NCBI RefSeq assembly: GCF_014280965.1
Contig: NZ_JACODZ010000004.1
Coordinates: 186,001 to 250,000, forward strand
Length of the DNA stretch: 64,000 nt
Origin: Echinicola salinicaeni
GTDB lineage: Bacteria; Bacteroidota; Bacteroidia; Cytophagales; Cyclobacteriaceae
Direction: 5' to 3'
The notes below the pieces were generated by a model. The model had not been told where the DNA came from. It was given only the letters and a program-made list of their open reading frames with translations, and did no database searches. The position numbers and the translations under genes were made by a program. Shown here one piece after another: positions 9,289-19,205 of this stretch. Numbering within the stretch: the stretch's first letter is position 1; the number at the start of each line of letters is the position of its first letter.

Positions 9289-10048
9289 ATTCATATGGAT
9301 CGTACTGATTAAGTTCTGCTAGTTCTATGAATAGGTTGGCTACTTTTTGAGTGACATCCTTGAAATATTTTTCACCTTTTTCTTTTGAGGAAAGTTTGGG
9401 GTTGCCGATTCCCGTGTCTTTGGTTACTCTGCTCCATTTCCTTTCTGACCATGCCCATCCTTCTCGGATTCCTTTAACCAGTGATTTTCTTTCCTCACCT
9501 AAGCCCGCCTCATCAAGTGGACGAACTAAATTGGGATGTAAATGCATGATCAAGCTTGTTTCCATTTCATCTGCATGGTCCCCTTCATGATCGAAGTATT
9601 TGGATTTGTCTAGTGCTTTAAACCAATTGCAGCTTGAGAAAAACATGTCTGGGTATTTAAGTCCGAGTTCCCTTAAGATGGTTTTGAAGTCATTTCCGCC
9701 ATGGCTGTTTAGAATAAGTAGTTTTCTGACCTTTTGTCGGTGAAGGACTTCAGCTAAATCATTAATTATGGCCAGTTGTGTACTGGGATTCAAGTTCATG
9801 TCAAGAAATATATCTGTTTGTCCTGTATTGACTCCATAAGGTATGGTTGGTAGTATCATTATTTTGGCTCCTTTTTCATAAGCAATCCTACCAGCTTCTT
9901 TGGCTATAGCGTCAGCTTCATAAATGTCCGTACCGTAGGGAAGGTGGTAGTTATGGGCTTCTGTGGCTCCCCAAGGGAGGATAGCCAAGTCAATCACGGT
10001 GTCTTTTAAGTCTTTCCAGTTTGCTTCAGCAAGCATATATGGTTTCAT
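9287..10048 (-). CDS. Creatininase-family amidohydrolase
   Basis: A metal-dependent cyclic-amide hydrolase of the creatininase fold, 253 residues from the ATG at 10048 (an in-frame TTG lies two codons earlier). Metal-binding signatures are present: WGATEAHNYHLPYGTD near residue 28, LILNSHGGN in the middle and GDHADEMETS. The first block differs from the usual TEQHGPHLPLGTD. The family also includes mycofactocin MftE and formamide hydrolases of deazaflavin and riboflavin pathways; with no pathway neighbours here, the substrate cannot be told. It faces glnN tail to tail. Confidence 0.82.
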   Translation of the reverse strand: MKPYMLAEANWKDLKDTVIDLAILPWGATEAHNYHLPYGTDIYEADAIAKEAGRIAYEKGAKIMILPTIPYGVNTGQTDIFLDMNLNPSTQLAIINDLAEVLHRQKVRKLLILNSHGGNDFKTILRELGLKYPDMFFSSCNWFKALDKSKYFDHEGDHADEMETSLIMHLHPNLVRPLDEAGLGEERKSLVKGIREGWAWSERKWSRVTKDTGIGNPKLSSKEKGEKYFKDVTQKVANLFIELAELNQYDPYE

Positions 10049-10353
10049 AGGCAAGTTTAGTGGTGTTTTTGGTTTTTGAGATGGATTAATTTTTAAAGAA
10101 TCTATTTTGGGTTATTATTTATCCGATTAGTTGAAAGAAAATAGGTGTTATATTGATAATTAGGGCTGTTTCATAATATAATAATTTCTTGTACAAATTT
10201 TTAGCCGTGATTGTGGATTTTGTATTCTTTATACCATATTTTCTTTTTAGGACAAATGTTTATGTATTGCATAAATCTTTTATAAAAATTTTAATTATTG
10301 AATAAAAGTTGTAGATTTATTTTCTGAAATAATTACCCTAACAAGCATAGTAA
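10049..10353. other. AT-rich intergenic region between divergent genes
   Basis: 305 bases with no convincing reading frame. It must contain the promoters of both flanking genes. One weak candidate for the fucosidase gene is TTG (10288), 21 bases, then TAGATTTA (10312-10319). I see no operator-like repeat. Confidence 0.5.
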
Positions 10354-11808
10354 ATGAGTGCCGCGAAATTAAAAATTACTTTATCCTTAATGCTAGCAGG
10401 GTTTTGCCTGCTAGGACAAGCTGCATTGGCCCAAGAAGATAATCTTCATCGTCAATCTTCTGTATATGAGGCTCCACAGGACCCTTTGGTAATAGAGAAG
10501 TTAGAAGATTGGCAAGATTTGAAATTTGGGATGATTATTCATTGGGGATTATATGCAGTGCCAGGTATGATAGAATCATGGGCGCTTTGCTCTGAAGATT
10601 GGATCAATAGAGATAGTACTTTTACATATAATGGTTTCAAGGATTGGTATTGGGGACTAAAGGATGAGTTTAATCCAGTTGACTTTGATCCTGATCAATG
10701 GGCAGATGCTGCCGAAGCTGCAGGAATGAAGTATTTGGTGTTTACCACTAAACATCACGATGGCTTTAATATGTTTGATACACAACAGACTGATTTTAAG
10801 ATCTCTGATGGTCCATTCAAGGATAACCCTAAGGCTGATGTGGCAAAGTATGTCTTTGATGCTTTTAGAAAGAAGGATTTTATGATCGGAGCTTATTTTT
10901 CAAAGCCTGACTGGCATTCGCAATATTATTGGTGGTCCCGGTATGCTACAGCAGACCGGAATAATAATTACGATATAAGGAAAAACCCCTGGAGGTGGAA
11001 TAAGTTCAAAGAGTTTACCTTTAATCAGATCAGCGAGTTGATGCATGGTTATGGTGATATCGATATCCTTTGGTTAGATGGAGGATGGGTAAGACCTTTG
11101 GAAACTGTTAATGATGAAGTAAGGGCCTGGGGCGCAAGGATTCCAGAATGGAGCCAAGATATTGATATGCCAAAAATAGCTAAAATGGCAAGAGAGGCAC
11201 AGCCCGGATTGATAATGGTGGACAGGACGGTTCATGGTCCATATGAGAATTATCAGACTCCAGAACAAAGTGTCCCTGAAAAGAAAATTGATAATCCTTG
11301 GGAGTCTTGTATGACTTTAGGGCATGCCTGGGGATATGTGCCTAATCAAAATTATAAATCTGTTACTAAAGTAGTCCATACTTTGGTCGAAGTAGTAGCT
11401 AAAGGAGGGAGTTTATTGTTAGGAGTAGGCCCAACACCAGAAGGGCTAATACCAGATGAGGATGTGAAACGGTTGAAAGGAATAGGAGACTGGCTTGATG
11501 TAAATGGTAAAGCCATTTATGGTAGCAGAACAGTGGATTTCTATCAAGACGGAGATGTTTATTTTACCCAAAATAAGAAAAGTGGAAAGAAATACGCGAT
11601 AAAATTGATTGCTGAGGGGGATGAAATTCCGGATCTTATATCCTGGTCTTCAGAGCAGCCAGTAGATGGGAAAAAGGTTATATTATTGGAAGGGAATAAA
11701 AGGTTAAGTGTTACGGAGAATCATAATACGTTTCAAGTGAAAATACCAAATGCTGTTAAGCGCAGAATAAAGCAAAAAGAGGCGTTGGTATTTGAATTTG
11801 AGAATTAA
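10354..11808 (+). CDS. Secreted alpha-L-fucosidase (GH29)
   Basis: Retaining exo-fucosidase that removes alpha-linked L-fucose from polysaccharides or glycans. A signal peptide (residues 1-26, ending ALAQ) sends it to the periplasm or beyond. GH29 blocks are clear: KFGMIIHWGLYAVPG near residue 57, TTKHHDGFNMFDT near 131, and DILWLDGGW with the predicted nucleophile Asp242. The 484-residue length is typical, with a small C-terminal beta domain. The acid/base residue cannot be placed by eye. No SusC/SusD or sulfatase genes flank it, so it is not part of a visible polysaccharide utilisation locus. Confidence 0.92.
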   Translation: MSAAKLKITLSLMLAGFCLLGQAALAQEDNLHRQSSVYEAPQDPLVIEKLEDWQDLKFGMIIHWGLYAVPGMIESWALCSEDWINRDSTFTYNGFKDWYWGLKDEFNPVDFDPDQWADAAEAAGMKYLVFTTKHHDGFNMFDTQQTDFKISDGPFKDNPKADVAKYVFDAFRKKDFMIGAYFSKPDWHSQYYWWSRYATADRNNNYDIRKNPWRWNKFKEFTFNQISELMHGYGDIDILWLDGGWVRPLETVNDEVRAWGARIPEWSQDIDMPKIAKMAREAQPGLIMVDRTVHGPYENYQTPEQSVPEKKIDNPWESCMTLGHAWGYVPNQNYKSVTKVVHTLVEVVAKGGSLLLGVGPTPEGLIPDEDVKRLKGIGDWLDVNGKAIYGSRTVDFYQDGDVYFTQNKKSGKKYAIKLIAEGDEIPDLISWSSEQPVDGKKVILLEGNKRLSVTENHNTFQVKIPNAVKRRIKQKEALVFEFEN

Positions 11809-11829
11809 TAAAAATATTTATTAGGGTCA

Positions 11830-11868
11830 AAGCCTGGGGGGAAGGATTCCCTTCGGGCTTTTTTTTTG
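11830..11868 (+). terminator. Terminator of the fucosidase gene
   Basis: A 14-pair stem including a few G-U pairs (from AAGCCTG to CGGGCTT) with a 3-base loop, followed by eight T residues. Confidence 0.8.
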
Positions 11869-11967
11869 ACTGTTTAAGGAAATTGGCTTATTGTTTGATT
11901 ATCGAAGCCCATATTTAATATTTGTTAAACAAGCCTTATCTTAGCGTTTCGAAGAAAGATTTTTATT

Positions 11968-12828
11968 ATGAAAGGGATTATTCTTGCCGGTGGATCCGGA
12001 ACACGTCTTTACCCATTGACGATTGCTTTAAGCAAGCAATTAATGCCAGTATATGATAAACCGATGATTTATTATCCTTTGTCAGTATTGATGATGGCAG
12101 GAATTAGGGAAATATTGATTATCACTACTCCTGAGGATGCTGATGCCTTTCAAAAACTATTAGGGGATGGTTCTCATTTGGGATGTGAATTTTCCTTTGC
12201 GATTCAGCCTAAACCAGAAGGATTAGTTCAGGCATTTGTGATTGGTGAGGAGTTTATTGGTGATGATAAGGTAGCACTTATATTGGGTGACAATATATTT
12301 TATGGGTCAGGTTTACAAGAGACCTTAATGAAGCATACTGATCCGGAAGGTGGGGTGGTTTTTGCTTATCATGTGAACGATCCTCAGCGCTATGGAGTGG
12401 TTCAATTTGATGGGGAACAAAAGGCTATCAGCATTGAGGAAAAACCAGAAAAGCCAAAGTCAAATTATGCCGTCCCTGGGCTTTATTTTTATGATAATAG
12501 AGTCGTTGAGATTGCCAAAAATATTAAACCAAGCTCTCGTGGAGAATTGGAGATCACGGATGTGAACAACGTTTATTTAAAGGATGAGGAGTTAAGTGTA
12601 GGGATTTTAAGTCGTGGGACTGCTTGGTTGGACACTGGAACTCATCAGTCACTGTTGCAAGCTGCCCAGTTTGTTGAAGTAATTGAGGAGCGGCAAGGGT
12701 TAAAAATTGGCTGTGTGGAAGAGGTAGCTTATAGAAAAGGTTTTATCGAGAAGAAACAGTTGTTGAAATTGGCTAATAAGCTAGGCAAGAGTGGTTATGG
12801 GGTGTATTTGAAAAGATTGGTTGAGTAG
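11968..12828 (+). CDS. rmlA: Glucose-1-phosphate thymidylyltransferase
   Basis: Makes dTDP-glucose from glucose-1-phosphate and dTTP, the first step to dTDP-L-rhamnose for surface polysaccharides. At 286 residues it has the normal length. The nucleotidyltransferase signature [11 protein letters not shown] occupies residues 8-18, followed by [17 protein letters not shown], the metal-binding LGDNIFYG block and [20 protein letters not shown]. The rmlB, rmlC and rmlD genes are not adjacent, so the pathway is split in this genome. A purine-rich GAAGAAAG lies upstream of the ATG. Confidence 0.96.
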   Translation: MKGIILAGGSGTRLYPLTIALSKQLMPVYDKPMIYYPLSVLMMAGIREILIITTPEDADAFQKLLGDGSHLGCEFSFAIQPKPEGLVQAFVIGEEFIGDDKVALILGDNIFYGSGLQETLMKHTDPEGGVVFAYHVNDPQRYGVVQFDGEQKAISIEEKPEKPKSNYAVPGLYFYDNRVVEIAKNIKPSSRGELEITDVNNVYLKDEELSVGILSRGTAWLDTGTHQSLLQAAQFVEVIEERQGLKIGCVEEVAYRKGFIEKKQLLKLANKLGKSGYGVYLKRLVE

Positions 12829-12843
12829 TGGTTTCAGAGCTGT

Positions 12844-13566
12844 TTAATTGACTCTTTTTTTCCAGAATGGAAAAGGAGATAAGTATCTTTTTACAAAGAA
12901 CTGTCCTTGAATTAGCATGTCGTTGGTGGTATTTGATCCTTCATTTCCATCAAGATAATCTGAAAAAGTGCTTATTAGGGTTCCTTCAAATCCAATGTCC
13001 CAATGGGGGCTTATCCCTATGGTACCTCCGATTCTGATAGGGATATAGACAGAGGTGGAAGTGGCATCTTGAATGATTACTTCATCTGTTTTGGCTAATG
13101 CCTGTTCCCTGAAAACCATAATTATCCCTAATCCAAGTCCTCCATAGAAATTGTATTTGGGCCTTTCTATATGAGAATCATACATGGAGAGGTAGAATTC
13201 CGGCATTAGGTCCAAGGTGTATGCATTTCCAGAAAATGCATAGGCTTTATTTTTTTCTCCCCATTGTATGGCCAGATCAGGTATATAATCCAAATTACTG
13301 GAAACCGGTTGAAAGCCAAATGTACCTCTTAAATTGGTCCTCCTTGAAATCTTTGAAGCCAAGCCAAAGCTAAAAGCAGGGAAAATAGGGAATTCAAAAT
13401 TTCTATATGGGCCACCATTATCAGCATACATCGATGCGGGACCAATGCCTAAGTGGGCAGAATATTTTCTGGGTGTTTTTTCTATGTAGAAGTTTTGCGC
13501 ACCAGAGAATTGGCATGATATAAAAAAAATAATGAGGCTTAGGAGTAATAGTTTCTTATAAGTCAT
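12844..13566 (-). CDS. Small outer-membrane beta-barrel protein, unassigned
   Basis: 240 residues with a signal peptide (MTYKKLLLLS…SGAQ) and an aromatic, glycine-rich body of alternating strands (for example HLGIGPASMY and YGGLGLGIIMVF). This suggests an OmpA- or OmpX-sized barrel with a periplasmic or surface role. I do not recognise a named family. The frame opens at a TTG two codons upstream; the ATG at 13566 is preferred. It ends 16 bases from the convergent rmlA with no terminator visible between them. The upstream spacer contains a striking palindrome. Confidence 0.65.
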   Translation of the reverse strand: MTYKKLLLLSLIIFFISCQFSGAQNFYIEKTPRKYSAHLGIGPASMYADNGGPYRNFEFPIFPAFSFGLASKISRRTNLRGTFGFQPVSSNLDYIPDLAIQWGEKNKAYAFSGNAYTLDLMPEFYLSMYDSHIERPKYNFYGGLGLGIIMVFREQALAKTDEVIIQDATSTSVYIPIRIGGTIGISPHWDIGFEGTLISTFSDYLDGNEGSNTTNDMLIQGQFFVKRYLSPFPFWKKRVN

Positions 13567-13679
13567 TTCCAAATTTTATGGGATGATATGCAATTGGGTA
13601 AGGTTAATATTGGGATAATTAAAAATAATAGCAAGCATTGTTCCATTTTTTGACGTTGGAATAAATAAAATGCATTGCA

Positions 13680-13697
13680 TACAATTTATAAATTGTA
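13680..13697. promoter_or_regulatory. 18-bp perfect palindrome between divergent genes
   Basis: TACAATTTATAAATTGTA is its own reverse complement. It sits between the outer-membrane protein gene and the VOC gene, next to a second imperfect palindrome (ATGCATTGCAT, 13670-13680) and two copies of AAAGGATAT. The symmetry and the divergent setting suggest an operator for a dimeric regulator; this is inference only. Confidence 0.4.
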
Positions 13698-13754
13698 AAA
13701 GGATATCCATCAAAGGATATTTTGGAGTTTGTTTTTTTATTATAATCTTGAATA

Positions 13755-14138
13755 ATGCTTAAAGGAATTCATCATATCGCTATAATTTGCTCAAATTATC
13801 CTCGTTCGAAATGGTTTTATACTGAAGTTTTAGGTTTGGAAATCTTAAGGGAAGTTTTTAGAGAAGAAAGGCAATCGTATAAGCTAGATTTGGCTTTGGA
13901 TGGAGCGTATATAATAGAGTTATTTTCTTTTCCTGATCCTCCAAGAAGGGTTTCCAGGCCTGAAGCATGTGGTTTAAGGCATTTGGCTTTTTCTGTAGAT
14001 GATTTGGAAAAGACTATTGCTGTACTAGGCGAGCAGGGAGTGAGGACGGAAAAGGTAAGAATTGATGAATGGACGGGAAAAAGGTTTGTTTTTCTTTCAG
14101 ATCCTGACGGGCTTCCCATTGAGTTTTACGAGGAGTAA
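13755..14138 (+). CDS. VOC-superfamily protein, GloA2/YaeR-like
   Basis: 127 residues forming one vicinal-oxygen-chelate domain of two beta-alpha-beta-beta-beta units. Likely metal ligands are His in GIHHIAI near residue 6, Glu in ELFSF near 55, His in LRHLAFSV near 76 and Glu in PIEFYEE at the end. The sequence is close in pattern to the YaeR/SMU1112c group, which is glyoxalase-like but of unproven activity. A role in methylglyoxal or other aldehyde chemistry is possible, since the window also encodes methylglyoxal synthase, but the genes are 18 kb apart. Confidence 0.82.
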   Translation: MLKGIHHIAIICSNYPRSKWFYTEVLGLEILREVFREERQSYKLDLALDGAYIIELFSFPDPPRRVSRPEACGLRHLAFSVDDLEKTIAVLGEQGVRTEKVRIDEWTGKRFVFLSDPDGLPIEFYEE

Positions 14139-14169
14139 TACGTGTTAAAAATTATTGGAAGGAAAGAGG

Positions 14170-14565
14170 TTACTTATTCTTTACTTGTTCGGGGATGATT
14201 TCAAAGAGTTTTTCATTGGTTAAGGGTTTTTCGATGAAACCTTTAACAGAAGCATATTCTTGTGATTTTTTTCTGTCCTGGAAGTCGATAGAACTGGATA
14301 GCATTAAAATTATGTCATTCCTATCGGGACATTTTTCCTCATATTGATTCAAGAAATCCCAACCATTCATTACGGGCATATTGATATCTAGGAGGATAAG
14401 TAATCTTTTCTGATTGTTAAGGTTGATTATTTTTTCAAGCGCGATTTCTGCTTCAAGAAACTCATCTACATTAGAACTTAGGTTCGTTTTACCGATTAAT
14501 CTTTTGTTGATGAGATTATTGATAGGGTCGTCGTCTATTAAAACAATTGAATCAAATGAATACAT
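14170..14565 (-). CDS. Single-domain response regulator (CheY-like)
   Basis: 131 residues that make up a receiver domain and nothing else. The acidic pocket (IDDDP), the phosphorylation Asp in LLDINMPVMNGWDF near residue 60, a Ser in place of the switch Thr (MLSSS) and Lys in IEKP are all present, so it should be phosphorylated. There is no output domain and no kinase gene nearby, so it acts by protein contact or as a phosphate sink. The ATG at 14565 follows an in-frame TTG. Confidence 0.88.
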   Translation of the reverse strand: MYSFDSIVLIDDDPINNLINKRLIGKTNLSSNVDEFLEAEIALEKIINLNNQKRLLILLDINMPVMNGWDFLNQYEEKCPDRNDIILMLSSSIDFQDRKKSQEYASVKGFIEKPLTNEKLFEIIPEQVKNK

Positions 14566-14704
14566 CAATCGCGCCTTATAATTTCAAGTTTTACTGTGCC
14601 AATTCTAGGTAAGATACAATTATATTTTAAGTTTTGAAAAATTATTTAGGGGCTGATTTGTACTTTTTTAATATGGCTCTAGTTGTCCTGCTTGGTGAAA
14701 AAAT

Positions 14705-14729
14705 AAGGGGACTGATAATCAGTCCCCTT
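14705..14729 (-). terminator. Terminator of groES-groEL
   Basis: AAGGGGACTGA / TCAGTCCCCTT pairs perfectly over 11 bp with a 3-base loop, then TTATTTTTTC on the minus strand, 32 bases beyond the groEL stop. Confidence 0.85.
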
Positions 14730-14761
14730 AAAATTTGTGTTTTCCAGTTTGCAGAAGGTGT

Positions 14762-16402
<1,641 letters not shown>

Positions 16403-16445
16403 TTACTTTTAATGTTTTGTTTGATTAAACTTTTAAAGTGAAGAT

Positions 16446-16724
16446 TTAGAGAATAGCAAAAATGTCTGATTCTCTCATGATCAAATAGTCAGCACCTTCA
16501 ACAGATAACTCAGTACCAGCATATTTGCCATAAAGTACAGTGTCACCTACTTTCACGGTAAGAGGTTCGTCTTTTTTACCGTTTCCAACAGCTACTACAG
16601 TGCCTTTTTGTGGTTTTTCTTTGGCAGTGTCAGGGATATAAAGTCCAGATGCTGTTTTCTCTTCAGCTGCAGCCGGTTCAACTAGAACTCTATCTGCAAG
16701 CGGTTGGATGTTCACTTTTGACAT
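16446..16724 (-). CDS. groS: Co-chaperonin GroES (10 kDa)
   Basis: Lid of the GroEL chamber. At 92 residues it has the family length. It begins with the typical [13 protein letters not shown] strand, contains the mobile loop region ([14 protein letters not shown], residues 21-34), and has [14 protein letters not shown] and [12 protein letters not shown] at the end. It is the first gene of the groES-groEL operon. No CIRCE (HrcA) element is visible upstream; the spacer instead carries a long-spaced 11-bp inverted repeat. Confidence 0.99.
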   Translation of the reverse strand: MSKVNIQPLADRVLVEPAAAEEKTASGLYIPDTAKEKPQKGTVVAVGNGKKDEPLTVKVGDTVLYGKYAGTELSVEGADYLIMRESDIFAIL

Positions 16725-16811
16725 AATCTTATTGTTTTTTTTAGGTTAGTTTCTATGTTCTGAAAGCCTCTATTACATTTCTTGTGCCAAGTGGAAAATC
16801 CTTAAATTTTA

Positions 16812-16878
16812 TGACAGAAAGTCGTAAAAAACGTGGGGCTTTGTCAGGTTTGGTTGATATGTCCTGAACTTTCTGTCA
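16812..16878. promoter_or_regulatory. 11-bp inverted repeat upstream of groES
   Basis: TGACAGAAAGT (16812-16822) and ACTTTCTGTCA (16868-16878) are perfect reverse complements 45 bases apart, in the spacer between groES and the divergent gene at 16945. TTGACA occurs within the second copy read on the minus strand. This may be a heat-shock operator or two promoter-like boxes. The function is inferred from position. Confidence 0.45.
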
Positions 16879-16944
16879 ATTTTGCTTTTTTGAAATTCGT
16901 TTCTATGTCAGTTTTTTATTAAATTCTGTAAAACTATATCCTCT

Positions 16945-17652
16945 ATGAAAACATTATCGGATAACTGGATTGTAGAAGGCTGGATAGATTTTGAGTATAA
17001 GAAATATTTACTATTGGCTTATTTAAAACATGTAGATAGGCATTTTAGTGATATTAAACTTTATCCACCACTGGGTGATTTGGTCAGGCATTATGAGATT
17101 CTAATGGGGTTTTCTAATAAGAAGGAAGTGCTCAAACAATCTTTTCCTAAACGGCTGATGGGGATAGATCATGAAAAGGTTGAGCTAAGGAAGACCATAG
17201 AAATGCCTGATGATGAAGTGATGGAAGAGCTCGAAGAGATAATGGCTTATTCTATACCTAAGATCAAAGAGCAAATTGAGCAAGGTAAAACCATTTATGA
17301 ACTGATTGAAAGTAATCTTGAGGTAGGGCCAGTTGGTTTGAGTCCTATTTATCAAAAAGAAGGGTATGTTATTTTTTCTTTTGATCATTCATCTGACCTT
17401 TTCATCTACCGTTATCAAGTTAAATTATTTGAAAATAGTTTTGAGAAGTTAAGAGGTATAGCTTTTAGTTTTTTGGATAAACGACACCATTCTCTTGATC
17501 AAAGCTTGGAGCATATTAAACTTGAACTGGTTAAGTTAAATAAAGATTTGCCCAACCCTGCGACATGGAGGGCGCATAGTAAAAAGAAAGTGCCTTTAAT
17601 TGAAACAGTAGTGCCCATCAGTAAGCGGATTCTGATGAAAATGATTGCATAA
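16945..17652 (+). CDS. Conserved-looking hypothetical protein
   Basis: 235 residues, soluble, rich in charged and aromatic residues, with no signal peptide or membrane segment and no motif I recognise. It starts LSDNWIVEGWIDFEYKKYLLLAYLK, has an acidic helical middle (DDEVMEELEEIM) and a basic C-terminus. The coding character is good: a clean frame, a purine-ending start context and its own terminator. It is divergent from groES and shares the spacer with the inverted repeat, so a stress link is possible but unproven. Confidence 0.7.
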   Translation: MKTLSDNWIVEGWIDFEYKKYLLLAYLKHVDRHFSDIKLYPPLGDLVRHYEILMGFSNKKEVLKQSFPKRLMGIDHEKVELRKTIEMPDDEVMEELEEIMAYSIPKIKEQIEQGKTIYELIESNLEVGPVGLSPIYQKEGYVIFSFDHSSDLFIYRYQVKLFENSFEKLRGIAFSFLDKRHHSLDQSLEHIKLELVKLNKDLPNPATWRAHSKKKVPLIETVVPISKRILMKMIA

Positions 17653-17678
17653 AAAAGCGCCTTGATCGAGGCGCTTTT
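17653..17678. terminator. Bidirectional terminator
   Basis: AAAAGCGCCT / AGGCGCTTTT forms a perfect 10-bp stem with a 6-base loop between convergent genes. T-rich sequence follows on both strands. Confidence 0.85.
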
Positions 17679-17682
17679 GATT

Positions 17683-18666
17683 TTATTTATCCATTCTCTT
17701 TTGAAGAAGCGAAGGTTCTTTTTCATTGAGTATTGGGGCCGGACTGGTTTTAGAATCCGTTGTACCCTCTTTAGCTTCTTTGAGCTTTTGCCTTCTGACT
17801 TCTCTGTTTTTTATTACTTCGTCTCCTGGTTTGCCAAATAGGATTTTATAAGCCTCTTTGAAATTCTCAGCCTGCTTCAAGTCGTTTACTATATCGTACC
17901 ATTCATGGAATACCAAATAAACCGGATTGTAAGAAGTTACTGGTTTAGTGATGCCATAGTTTGGAGTTTCGGCTTCTGGCATGAAAGTCCCAAAGATTCT
18001 GTCCCAAATGATAAAGGTTGAACCATAGTTTTTGTCCAAATAATGTTCGTCACTGGCATGGTGAACCCTATGGTGTGAAGGTGTGGTGAAAATATATTCG
18101 ATGGGAGCAGGAAGTTTCTTGATGTACTCTGTATGGATCCAAAACTGGTATAGAACAGCTATTTGATGGCAGATAAAGAAAACAAATGGATCAAATCCTA
18201 TCATCACCACAGGGATGAAAAATATGAATTTAATATGTTGGGTCCAGCTTAATCTAAATGAAACAGAAAAATTATATTTGCTTGAGTTATGGTGAGTGAC
18301 ATGAGTGGCCCACCAAAATCGCTGTTCATGGGCAACCCTGTGTGCCCAGTATCTGGCAAAATCAATTGCAATGAAGCAGGGGATAAAAGACCACCAAGTT
18401 GCTGGGATTTTCCAAGGTACAATATTCCAAAAGAAAAGGACGGCAGAAAATAAAGCTACCTTGATTAAGGCGCTTATTCCTACGTTGATTAGGCCAATGG
18501 AGGATGCTGCTAGGAAATCCTTGCCATCATATGAATCTCTGTTTTTGTAAATACTTAATCCCCATTCTGCAAATACCAACGCGAACATTACAGGTGCAGC
18601 CCATAAGATGATATTTGGCCAGTCATTTGCTCCTAAATCTTCAAGGCTTTGATAATTTTCAAACAT
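17683..18666 (-). CDS. Sterol desaturase / fatty-acid hydroxylase family membrane protein
   Basis: A di-iron membrane oxygenase of 327 residues with about four hydrophobic segments. The histidine clusters are complete: HRVAH (109-113), HVTHH (122-126) and HHRVHH (198-203). Family members hydroxylate or desaturate sterols, carotenoids, fatty acids or ether lipids; the substrate here cannot be inferred. After the catalytic domain there is a charged cytoplasmic tail of about 60 residues. The gene lies on the same strand as the miaB-secG operon upstream and groES-groEL downstream, but is separated from both by terminators. Confidence 0.88.
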   Translation of the reverse strand: MFENYQSLEDLGANDWPNIILWAAPVMFALVFAEWGLSIYKNRDSYDGKDFLAASSIGLINVGISALIKVALFSAVLFFWNIVPWKIPATWWSFIPCFIAIDFARYWAHRVAHEQRFWWATHVTHHNSSKYNFSVSFRLSWTQHIKFIFFIPVVMIGFDPFVFFICHQIAVLYQFWIHTEYIKKLPAPIEYIFTTPSHHRVHHASDEHYLDKNYGSTFIIWDRIFGTFMPEAETPNYGITKPVTSYNPVYLVFHEWYDIVNDLKQAENFKEAYKILFGKPGDEVIKNREVRRQKLKEAKEGTTDSKTSPAPILNEKEPSLLQKRMDK

Positions 18667-18787
18667 AAAATAAAGTTTAACTGATTTGGTTTAGCATAAA
18701 TTAAAAGGTACTACTAAATCAAGATAGTGCCAAAATTAAACGGGTTTATTAACAAAAATTTAGAAAAATAGAGGCGATAAACAAAAA

Positions 18788-18810
18788 TAGCCCGTTTATC
18801 TAACGGGCTA
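18788..18810 (-). terminator. Terminator of the miaB-secG operon
   Basis: TAGCCCGTT / AACGGGCTA, a 9-bp stem with a 5-base loop, followed on the minus strand by TTTTTGTTT. It sits 24 bases past the secG stop. Confidence 0.85.
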
Positions 18811-18833
18811 TCTGGAGTCTTCTGTTTATATGC

Positions 18834-19193
18834 TTATTCTGCACTATCAGTAGGAGTAGCTTCTTGTTCACTAGGAAGTATACTCTCTCCTTCACCAAAA
18901 GCAGGTGTTATCCCTTGCTCTTTAGCGTTTTCTATATTGGGAGAATTGTACTCATCTCCCACAGAGGTAGTTTCGTTAATGAACGCGGAGGAAATTAGGG
19001 AAAGCACTAGGATGGCGATCGCCAAAACCCAAGTGGATTTTTCAAGGATATTTCCAGTTTTGGTAACCCCCATGATTTGTGAAGCACTTCCTCCAAATGC
19101 AGCACCAACACCGCCTTTTGAATTTTGGCCCAAAATCACTAGTACCAATAATACGGCCAAAACGATGATGACACTGATTATTAAAGTAAACAT
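18834..19193 (-). CDS. secG: Preprotein translocase subunit SecG
   Basis: Small subunit of the SecYEG channel. Two hydrophobic segments (residues 2-22 and about 52-71) flank the conserved loop GQNSKGGVGAAFGGSASQIMG. After the second helix comes an acidic, Pro/Ser/Glu-rich tail of about 45 residues, longer than in Proteobacteria. It is the last gene of the operon, 12 bases after the TPR-like gene. Confidence 0.93.
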   Translation of the reverse strand: MFTLIISVIIVLAVLLVLVILGQNSKGGVGAAFGGSASQIMGVTKTGNILEKSTWVLAIAILVLSLISSAFINETTSVGDEYNSPNIENAKEQGITPAFGEGESILPSEQEATPTDSAE

Positions 19194-19205
19194 ATAATAT
19201 TGAAT

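Noticed and set aside
16760-16800. TTGGCAC on the minus strand before groES as a sigma-54 promoter
   Set aside because: The matching GC of the -12 element is absent at the required distance.
16725-16944. CIRCE (HrcA operator) before groES
   Set aside because: I looked for TTAGCACTC-N9-GAGTGCTAA and found no similar sequence.
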